A stretch of 64,000 nucleotides of DNA from Talpa occidentalis (lineage: Eukaryota > Chordata > Mammalia > Eulipotyphla > Talpidae), in the NCBI RefSeq assembly GCF_014898055.3, contig NW_023605083.1:91543721-91607720 (forward strand), written 5' to 3'. The notes beneath the pieces were generated by a model, which was not told where the DNA came from, did no database searches, and saw nothing but the letters and a program-made list of their open reading frames with translations. A program made the position numbers and the translations under genes. Shown here piece after piece: positions 38,476 through 47,330 of the stretch; the first letter of the stretch is position 1, and the number at the start of each line of letters is the position of its first letter.

Positions 38476-39788
38476 AGAATAAAATAAAGTATGTGTAGTG
38501 ATGGCTTGGGAGGGTAGAGATTAGCATTCGATCCTTCCCTAGGCTAGGTACCAACTCATCACAGTTTGCCAGTTGGGGGTGGGAGCTTGGGGACTGCCTT
38601 GCTTAACATTAAAAGTCCCTCCTCCTGGGAATTTCCTCAGACCTGGTTTCAAAACCAGAATGGTTGCTGTCCGCTCCCAGGTTGCTACCATTCAAAATTC
38701 ATTAGTCGTTGCCAGTCCTGGATTAGATTATATATTTTTTCATTCAACAAACTTTGCTAGCACTGGAAATAAGATGACTGGTAAACACACAGTCCCAACC
38801 CTTGCAGACCATGCGAAATTCTTTGTTTGTACTTAGGTGATATTAATCAAACCAGGCCTCCAGAAAAAAAAACAAGCAAAAAGCCTTATTTCCCCTCTTC
38901 ACAACAGTAGAAAATTTGAGAAAAAAAGTGTAAAAAGACAAGGGAAAAATCATACTGGCAGATTTCCTTTTGGTATTTTTCCTACATATTTCCCAAGTCA
39001 CTTCCGATCAGTGTCCAAAAAAACTCAAGTTAATTTTAATTTTGGCCGCGAACCAAGAACAAAAAGGTTAAGTGTGTTGAATTAATTTTTCAAGCCAAAG
39101 TTAAAAGCTCGGAGGATGATTTGTGTCTCCAAGGGTCCAATCCCTGTTTTTTTCCATTAGCAGGTGTGATCACAGGCCCAGCCCGGTGGGGAATGACATT
39201 CCCTCTCCTCAGCAAGACTTCTGCTTTACAATAACTTCTTTCTTTTTACAAATTAAAATGCTACATTCACCTGATAAGAAATCAAGAACAGAGGAATTAG
39301 GATGAAAACAACAGTCAGTGCCTCCCTACCCCACCCTACCCACTCCCAGGTCCTAGAGGCAACTGCTCTTAATAGTTTCTGTTTTTAGTTCTTCTGGAAG
39401 TTACTTCCTAAATCCTAACTGAAATTTTCATACTTCACTGGAAGTGAGATTGGAAGTGTCCTGAGGCAGAGACACAGGGATGGGACTCAAGGACAGAACT
39501 TTCCTGTTCCCCTTGCTTTTATCTTTCCAACGCTCTTCTCTTCCCGATGATGACTCTATTATTTTTTTGTTTCTATTAATTATTTTGATATTAAGTAAAC
39601 CTCTATTGTTCCATATACTTTTGTCAGTGTCTCTGGGAAAGAGGTCAGTTTATAACTCTACTTTCTCTCCTTACTCCTCAGTGCAAACTTTTCTCAGCTT
39701 CCTATTTACAAACTCTAGACTTTGAGTATTTTCAGTCTTTCCTGCAATCACAACTAAGTCTTCCAGATTTTTCTCCAGGATGACTCTT
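38476..39788. other. Intergenic stretch, nothing recognised
   Basis: About 1.3 kb free of SINEs, which is unusual for this interval. Short ORFs only; no recognisable protein. Confidence 0.5.
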
Positions 39789-40106
39789 TTTTTTTTAAAT
39801 TTTTTTTTTTTATATAGAGGCATGTTTTCTTTCTTTCTTTATTTGTTTGTTTTTGTTTATACAAGCACTGGGTACAGTCAGAAGCACGGGAGGGTGAGAG
39901 AATTCACCAGAGCCAGAGCGGGGAGCAGAGCAGGCAGAAGGACCGAAGTACACTGCTGAGGGGAGCAGCAGGTGGCAGGAGAGGTCTGCGCGCCATGTGG
40001 GACCCTCCTCCGTGGCCAGGGAGCAGCCGGGGATCGAACCGGCGCCGCAGAGGCTGCGGGCAGCTTTGCAACCCAGCGCTCAACCGCTGCGCCACCGGGG
40101 AGGCCC
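39789..40106 (-). mobile_element. tRNA-derived SINE, long-tail variant
   Basis: Flanked by ctccaggatgactctt on both sides; tail complement includes gaggcatgtttt. Confidence 0.9.
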
Positions 40107-40277
40107 TCTCCAGGATGACTCTTAAAGTTGAAATCCAGTGAACAGTACTTACATTATTATGGACATAGGAATATTGGTCAAGTTCAGGTTGAACAGCAGG
40201 CAGGATTAATACTTTCTCCTCTATGCCCTCAATCCCACAATCCAGAAGAATGAGCCAAGCATTAAGATCTTGAGCTG

Positions 40278-41026
40278 AGGGCCTTGCCGGTGGCACAGTG
40301 GGTTGAGCACAGTGCTGTGAAGCCATCTGCAGCTTGTGCAGCGCAGGTTCGATTCCAGCCAGCCAGGGAGATTTCCACATAGTGTGGCAGACCTCTCCTG
40401 TCTTGCCCGCTGCTCCCCTTGTTGTAGAGCAACCCCGATACAAAACGGGGTGCCTGACTGTGGGTCCTCACCCGCGCGCTTAAAAGGACTTATCAATGCT
40501 CTACTGCAGGCACACGTGAAAGGTTAATAAAAGGTTTATTTACAAGGGAAGGGGAAATGAGGAAATGTACAGTTCTGGGAGAAAAGTGGGAGACAAAGTT
40601 TTAAATGAGTCCTACCCGATCCGCCGATCTGGAATCCCAAAATGGCGCTCTCAGAGTTCGCCGCCAGCCAGGAGCGGTGAAGCCAGGAGGCGAGCGATTG
40701 CGAGCCAGAGAGAGCCCAAGGCCCACGTGTTTGTTTTTTTTATATCCAACCTGGCTGCCCAACTCCACCCTCAGGTCCCAGCCACCTTCCCTTTGGTGGT
40801 GATGGGATTTGTCTTTCCCAGAGTCTTGATGGCTTTAGTCTGGAGTGGGGGTGGGGTCCACAAAACCTGTATGGGATTAGCTCAGGACATCCTTTCCCCC
40901 TAACACCCTCAGCAGTGCTTTTGGTCCATCTGCCTGTTCTGCCCCCAATTCTGTTTCTGGCACCCTCTGGCACCTCTGGCCTGTACCCCAGCTATTGTAT
41001 AAATAAAAAATAAATCTTAAAAAAAA
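40278..41026 (+). mobile_element. tRNA-derived SINE split by a solo LTR
   Basis: SINE parts 40278-40419 and 40916-41026 join at gctcccct|cagcagtg, the normal SINE sequence. Confidence 0.88.
40420..40915 (-). mobile_element. Solo LTR of an endogenous retrovirus
   Basis: 496 bp with TG...CA ends (minus-strand start TGTTAGGGGG, end CTCTACAACA) and an AATAAA in the expected orientation. It is bracketed by a 4-bp CCCT duplication (40416-40419 and 40916-40919) and sits cleanly inside a plus-strand SINE. The 4-bp duplication fits a class I (gammaretrovirus-like) element. No internal viral genes are present. Confidence 0.8.
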
Positions 41027-41089
41027 AGATCTTGAACCGATAATGTATCAATTAAACATAATCATGTCATATTATACCTTACTTTTTCT

Positions 41090-41357
41090 TTTTCTTTTTT
41101 TTTAAGATTTACTTATTTATACAAGCACTGGGTACTGTCAGAAGCGCAGGAGGGTGAGAGAATTCACCAGAGCCAGAGCGGGGAACAGAACAGGCAGACT
41201 GAGGAAATACACTGCTGAGGGGAGCGGCGGGCATGGCAGGAGAAGTCTGTCGCGCCATGCGGGACCTTTGCCAGCAACCGGGGATCGAACCAGTGCTGCA
41301 GAGGCTGTGGGCAGCTTCACCGTCCAGCGCTCAACCGCTGCGCTACCAGGGGAGGTC
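41090..41357 (-). mobile_element. tRNA-derived SINE
   Basis: Flanks 'tttttct' on both sides; head complement gcgctaccaggggagg. Confidence 0.86.
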
Positions 41358-41466
41358 CACTTTTTCTTATAATAAATGATTTTCTTTAGTTTTAGAGTTT
41401 TACTTGAGATGGGAATTGATTTTTCTTCTTCTTAAACTATCAATTTTTTTATCAAGTTATCATTAT

Positions 41467-41498
41467 ATTGCTTCTCAGCCTTTGGCTAAGAACAAGTG
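41467..41498 (+). pseudogene. 3'-truncated U2 snRNA retro-fragment
   Basis: 32 nt matching the 5' end of U2 snRNA (attgcttctcagcctttggc onward) with a few substitutions. It is flanked by perfect 13-bp direct repeats aagttatcattat at 41454-41466 and 41499-41511. There is no A-tail. This is the structure of the tailless, 3'-truncated snRNA pseudogenes described for U2 and U3. Confidence 0.85.
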
Positions 41499-41544
41499 AA
41501 GTTATCATTATGCCATTTATTCAGTTCAAAAAGCCCAATTTTGG

Positions 41545-41809
41545 GGTCTCCCTGGTGGCGCAAGGGGTTAGGCACAACACTGTGAAGCTATCCACAGCCA
41601 CTGCAGCACCGTTTGATCCCCTGCCAGGAAGGTGACTTACATGGCACAGCAGATCTCTCCTGTCTTGCCTGCTGCTCCCCTCAGCAGTGTATTTAGTCAG
41701 TCTGCCTGTTCTGTTCCCCACTCTGTCTCTGGTGAATACTCTCACCCCACGCAACTCTGGCCAGTACCCCAGTTCTTGTATGCATAAATAAATAAACCTT
41801 TAAAAAAAA
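41545..41809 (+). mobile_element. tRNA-derived SINE
   Basis: Head ggtctccctggtggcgcaag; tail aataaataaaccttt. Confidence 0.88.
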
Positions 41810-42124
41810 AATGAACATCCTTGGCTGTCACTCCCTTCTCCCATTTGACTCTATTTTTTTATTATTTTATTTCAGTGGCATCTAAAGGCCTGGCTTAGGA
41901 TCAGAAATCTTATTTTATTTTCTAATTGTTCCAGTATCTAGAACCCCTGTTTATAGTAGTTGTGCTCATTCATCAAGCTCAGTGAAGCTAAAGAGCTATT
42001 TACTAAACATGAAGTTTATGTCACAAACACAGGACTTGTGTGTTTAATCTCAGAGGTCTGACTTCAAGGGTCTTGGCCTCAGAGGTAACAAGGGGGCTGG
42101 TAAGCTGAGGAAGAAAACAAATAT

Positions 42125-42520
42125 TAAATAACAAAAATCTAACTGAGCTAATTTTAAAGATCTAATTAGCTTAATATTAAAATAATTGTGAATCACGCAG
42201 CCTTCCATTTAATAAGCAGAAGACAGCTCTGGAAATCTGCATAAAGTGAAAGGTTTTTAAAGGCAGAAAAGGGGCAACATACGGGAAGAGGGAATACTTT
42301 CAGGCTTAGGTAACCTACCTACGGGAAAAAGTGTGGCAGATTATCTCATCTTCTCTTGAGAGGGAAAAGTTACTTCACTATGCGGACCAGAAAATTCAAT
42401 ACTGACCAGTTAGGACTACATTCCTGGAGAGGTTGAAACCTCAGGGAGTTTGAAACCACAACTAGGTTAAGTATTAAGTCTTGGTGGGCTTAGCCCATAT
42501 GGGGCCTGCCCTTCTCTTTC
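42125..42520. repeat. Unclassified interspersed repeat, copy 1
   Basis: Collinear, diverged match to 45090-45690: aagcagaa...gctct, agg(c/t)aa cctac(t)g, ttccatactgac / ttcaatactgacc, attacattcctgg, aggttgaaacc, ggtcttg(t)gggctta. The family name is uncertain (LTR or DNA-transposon type). Confidence 0.6.
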
Positions 42521-42696
42521 TAACCCCAAGATACTTCAAGAAAGAACCTTCACCTGGGTAGGGATTTTCCAGCTGGGGAGCTCTCTGGTCACCTAAAGAA
42601 GGAAGCTTATGGCAAAAACAGATTCCCATGGCTAAAAGTTCAAGACCTTACTCAGCACCAGCCTCTCTCAAGATTGCACACAATCTCTCTTCAGGC

Positions 42697-42961
42697 TTTT
42701 TTTTTTTAATATTTATTTATGCATACAAGAACTGGGGTACAGGCCAGAGGTGTGGGGGTGAGAGGATTCACCAGAGACAGAGTGGGGAACAGAACAGGCA
42801 GACTGACTGAAATCCACTGCTGAGGGGAGCAGCGGGCGAGCCAGGAGAGGTCTGCTGTGCCATGTGGGTAGCTCCCTGGCTGGGGATCAAAATTGTCCTG
42901 CAGTGGCTGCGGACAGCTTCATAGGTTGTGTCTTAACTCCTTGCGCCACCAGGAAGGTCCT
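42697..42961 (-). mobile_element. tRNA-derived SINE
   Basis: Flanked by 'ttcaggctttttt' and 'tcaggcttttttc'. Confidence 0.88.
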
Positions 42962-43141
42962 CGTCAGGCTTTTTTCAGTTCATCACTTGGCTCAGACCAC
43001 AGTCTCTAGTACCAATTTGCATCTCACTTTTCTTTCCTTGACTTTTTCTAACTCTTGCCCAATAACCTCAGAAATACCTTTTCCATTCCATCAATCCTTT
43101 CTTCATGTCATCTGTGTACACCCACATAACCCTAGCCACAG

Positions 43142-43675
43142 TGTTAGGGGGAAATGATGTCCTGAGCTAATTCCATACAGGCTTTGTGGACTCCACTCCC
43201 AGTCCAGACTAAAGCCATCAAGACATTGGGAAAGACAAATCCCATCACCACCAAAGGGAAGGTGGCTGGGACCTGAGGGTGGAGTTAAGCAGCCAGGTTG
43301 GGCATGAAAACCAAACACGTGGGCCTTGGGCTGGCTCGCTGTTGCTCGCCTCCTGGCTTCACGGCTCCTGGCTTGTTACAGTAAATGCCGTGAGTGATTC
43401 CCCTCCCTCGTATGAACAGTGCCTTCGGCTGCAAGCCAAGAGCCGTGAAGCCAGGAGGCGAGCAAAAGCGAGCAACAGCGAGCCAGCCCAAGGCCCACGT
43501 GTTTGGTTTTCATGCCCAACCTGGCTGCTTAACTCCACCCTCAGGTCCCAGCCACCTTCCCTTTGGTGGTGATGGGATTTGTCTTTCCCAATGTCTTGAT
43601 GGCTTTAGTCTGGAGTGGGAGTGGAGTCCACAAAGCCTGTATGGGATTAGCTCAGGACATCATTTCCCCCTAACA
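43142..43675. mobile_element. LTR-derived palindrome (two inverted U3-type arms)
   Basis: Arms 43142-43375 and 43432-43675 are inverted copies of the U3-side half of the LTR seen at 40.4-40.9 kb. I count two mismatches and one 10-bp insertion in the first 226 bp, and one further mismatch in the inner extension. The 56-bp centre is unpaired. Both outer ends read TGTTAGGGGG outward-in. The flanks are acag (left) and atag (right), a possible imperfect 4-bp duplication. Confidence 0.85.
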
Positions 43676-43746
43676 ATAGCTATTAAGCACAGAATAATGC
43701 CAACTAAATTCTTGCATCAAGGAAAAAAGGTATATCACAAGGTTTT

Positions 43747-44036
43747 GTTTTTTTTTTAAGATTTATTTTTATTATCTATTTATTTATTTATACAAGCACT
43801 GGGTACAGTCAGAAACACGGGAGGGTGAGAGAATTCACCAGAGCCAGAGAAGGGAGCAGAGCAGGCAGAAGGACCGAAGTACACTGCTGAGGGGAGCAGC
43901 GGGCGGCAGGAGAGGTCTGCACGCCATGTGGGACCCTCCTCCGGTGGCCGGGTAGCAGCTGGGGATCGAACCAGTGCTGCAGAGGCTGCGAGTAGCTTTG
44001 CAACCCAGCGCTCAACTGCTGCGCCACCGGGGAGAC
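43747..44036 (-). mobile_element. tRNA-derived SINE
   Basis: Flanks ggtatatcaca(a)ggttt on both sides; low divergence. Confidence 0.9.
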
Positions 44037-44174
44037 CCCGGGTATATCACAGGTTTGAAATTAGTCAGTGTCATTAAGCTATAGAGATCCTGGAAATGAC
44101 CAGAATTCCATCTGGGTTTTCCACCAAAGTCCTTTATGCTCCTTCTGCCTTCCTGTATTAAATGTCACTCTCAG

Positions 44175-44445
44175 GCCTCCCTGTTGGCGCAGGCGGTTGA
44201 GCGCCACACTATGAAGCTGTCCACAGCCTCTGTAGCGATGGTTAGATCCCTGCCAGCCAGCAAGAATCCCAGATGGCGCAGCAGACCTCCCCTGTTTCGC
44301 CCACTGCTCCCCTCAGCAGTGTATTTTTCGTCAGTCTGCCTGTTCTGTTCCCCACTCTGTCTTGGTGAATCCTCTCACCCTCCCGCACATTGGCCTGTAT
44401 CCCGGTTCTTATATAAATAAATAAATCTTTAAAAATAAATAAATA
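44175..44445 (+). mobile_element. tRNA-derived SINE
   Basis: Flanks aatgtcactctc and aatgtcaccctc. Confidence 0.88.
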
Positions 44446-44704
44446 AATGTCACCCTCTAGAAGCCCAAATGAAGCATTTGTCCACTCAAGAGTGTCCCTG
44501 TTTGCCAGATACTATGTTAGGCACTGAATATGGAGAAGACATATGTGGTCCCTGTCCCCTTGGAGCTTTCAGTTTAATCAACCAACAAATGAAGGTTGGC
44601 AATTGAAACCATGTCCCCTCACACAGCTTATATTTAACCATGACTCTTCCACTCTCTTCACTGACAGAGCTAGTATTCCAAGAGACTTTTATCCAGCATC
44701 AGCT

Positions 44705-44982
44705 GGGGCCTCCCTAGTGGTACAAGGGGTTAAGACTCAGCACTATGAAGCTATCCACAGCCACTGCAGCGCGCGTTTGATTCCTGGCCAGGGAGGAGAC
44801 CCACATGGCGCAGCAGAGCTCTCCTGACTCACCCGCTGCTTCCGTAAGCAGTGTATTTCAGTCAATCCATTTGTTCTGTTCCCCACTCTGTCTCTGGTGG
44901 ATCCTCTCACCCCCCACATGTCTGGCCTGTACCCCAGTTCTTGTATGTATAAATAAATAAATCTTTTTTTAAAAAAAAAAGA
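44705..44982 (+). mobile_element. tRNA-derived SINE
   Basis: gcatcagctg on both sides. Confidence 0.88.
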
Positions 44983-45089
44983 AAGCATCAGCTGACATTT
45001 TGTAGCCTCAGGCTACTTGAACCCCCACCTCGAAATCATGCTATGTTCATTCTAAATGATTATACCTTGACCCTGTTTAATTACAACAA

Positions 45090-45690
45090 TCCAATAGAGT
45101 TAATTTTCAGGATCTACCTGGCTTTATGAATCAGGCATACCATCTAGTAAGCAGAAAGTAGCTCAGAAAAACTTGCAAATATGAAAGGCAGGGCCTTCCT
45201 GGTGGCACAAGGGGTTAAGACGCAACCTAGGAAGCTATCCACAGCCACTGCAGCATAAGTTCGATCCCCGGACAAGGGGCTACCCACATGGCTCAGCAGA
45301 CCTCTCCTGTTTCACCCTCTGCTCTCCTCAGAAGTGTATTTTACTCAATCTGCCTGTTCTGTTCCCCACTCTGTCTCTGGTGAATCTCTCACCACCACCA
45401 CCCCCCTCCACTTCTGGCCTTACCCCAGTTCTTGTATGCATAAATAAATAAATCTTTAAAAAAAATGAAAGGCAGAAAGAATGAGATAAGGAAAGGGAGA
45501 TAACTTCAGACTTAGGTAATTTACTGATGGGTTATAGGAAAGGTTATTTCATTGGTGCTGACCAAAGAATTCCATACTGACTGGATAAGATTACATTCCT
45601 GGGGGAGGTTGAAACCAGTTAGGTTATATACCAGGTCTTGTGGGCTTAGCTTAGGGCCTTTATTTTGGGACTGTCGTTTTCTGTGTAACA
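45090..45690. repeat. Unclassified interspersed repeat, copy 2 (split by a SINE)
   Basis: Second copy of the 42.1-kb repeat, same orientation, interrupted at 45190-45466 by a plus-strand SINE whose insertion duplicated tatgaaaggcag. Confidence 0.6.
45190..45466 (+). mobile_element. tRNA-derived SINE in an older repeat
   Basis: tatgaaaggcag / aatgaaaggcag flanks; splits interspersed repeat copy 2. Confidence 0.9.
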
Positions 45691-46889
45691 GCTCTTACCC
45701 AACTCTAATCAAGCCCTGCTCCTTCTCAAGCATTGAAAGAACTGCCTTAAACCAGGCTTCAAAGTCTCAATACATGGCATGGCCTTTCTTATCTCCCTGT
45801 GAGGCATTTTCAGACTGTCAAGGGCTAAGCAATAAATTCCGCTTTGCCTTATCAACAGGATGTTCTAGTGGTATTTGGGCATTTGTCAACATTTGACAGG
45901 TGCTGGGAAAACAGTAGTGGATGATGTCTTCACAGAGTTTACATTCTAGAGAGGGACAACAGACAGATAAGCCAGGAATGTGATTTTACATTCTACCATG
46001 TAGCTCGGGAGATAGGAGCCAAATACATCATTACAAATTGTGATGACTAAGAAATAAAGGGCACCAGAACAGAGAATAATCAGGGCCGTGGGGAGTCCTA
46101 ATTGTGAACCACGATCTGGAAAACTCTTTGAAGTGATTTAAACTGGAGCTAGAAGTGGTCTGAGTGTTGCAAGTAAAGGGAATATGAGCTGTGGAGACCC
46201 AGAGAACCCTTCAGCAGGTTCCACAACAGAAAAGAAACCTCCCAAGCCTGGAGTGGGGGGTGGAGAGGCAGCAGAGGCAGCAGGCTGCAGGCCCTGCCCT
46301 GACTTACTCCTTAGTACAACTTTTCCCCTTTGAATTATTACTCTTGCAGCAAGATCGTTTCCTAAAACTTTTCACGACAAATAATGCAAGTGAACATTAC
46401 AGGATAAACTTCTGAGGGTCTTACTCTGTACAAAAGTGTCTCCCTGGCAAAAAAGGGTCCAGCTGTTACCTAATTCATTCGAAGGGCTGGAGTGGCTCCA
46501 CCTGAGGGGGACTGCGGTTTCCAGAGGAGAAGACTTGGGGAACACCCTCAGGGGGTGTGTTTGGCACAAGGCCGGGAGAGAGCTGCTCTCTTCAGCTATA
46601 GGACGCTCAAGTTTAAATCAACTAGCCAAGGATTTGCTGAAAAGGGTGAACGCAAGACCCCAGGCCAGCGACGTTCCTTGCAGGAGGCTCCAGCGGCTGG
46701 GAAAAAAACCCGAACTTTGACTGAGGGGGAGCAAGGGCAGCCTGGCGGTGGGTTACCTTGGTTCAGAGCGCTACATGATAATCCCGCCTAAGCCCCTGGA
46801 GAGAGTGTCCAGATCACCTACAGGACGAGACCTGCAGGAGTTCCCGGGATCTCGCCGTTTCATCACCCGCACCCAGGCCTGGGTGGAGT
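45691..46889. other. Upstream flank of TNFSF12
   Basis: Ancient repeat remnants at about 45895-46100 ('gctgggaaaacagtagtgg' theme), then unique sequence rising in GC toward the CpG island. No gene recognised. Confidence 0.5.
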
Positions 46890-47330
46890 TTTGTGTTTTC
46901 GCTCCCTGTCTCGGGCCCTCCGCTCGGAGAACCCTCGGCTACACCCGGATCTCGGCCGGCTTCAAGTTCACACACCCGTCGCCGGCTGCCACCCGCCGCC
47001 GCGCCGCGCCTCTCCGCCCGAGCCGCCCAGCGCGCCCGAGCCGCGCGGCCGCAGGGCTGGCGCACCGCGCTCGGGCTCGGAGGTTGATCACACAAACAGT
47101 GTCCGGCTTCCTGTCCTCATCCCCCTCCCGCCGCGTTTCCCTTGCCCCTCCCTCTCCCCAGCCCGCTCCGCCCGCCCGTCCCCCTCCCCCGATCCCTCGG
47201 GTCCCGGGATGGGGGGCGGTGAGGCAGGCACAGCCCCCCGCCCCCATGGCCGCCCGTCGGAGCCAGAGGCGGAGGGGGCGCCGGGGGGAGCAGGGCACCG
47301 CCCTGCTGGCCCCGCTCGTGCTGGGCCTGG
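46890..47330 (+). promoter_or_regulatory. TNFSF12: CpG-rich promoter and 5' leader of TNFSF12
   Basis: The sequence changes abruptly to GC-rich DNA with dense CpG (for example the ccgccgcgccgcgcc run near 47000) just upstream of the TNFSF12 start codon, continuing into exon 1. There is no clear TATA box. This is the pattern of a CpG-island promoter; the exact start site cannot be read from sequence. Confidence 0.7.
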
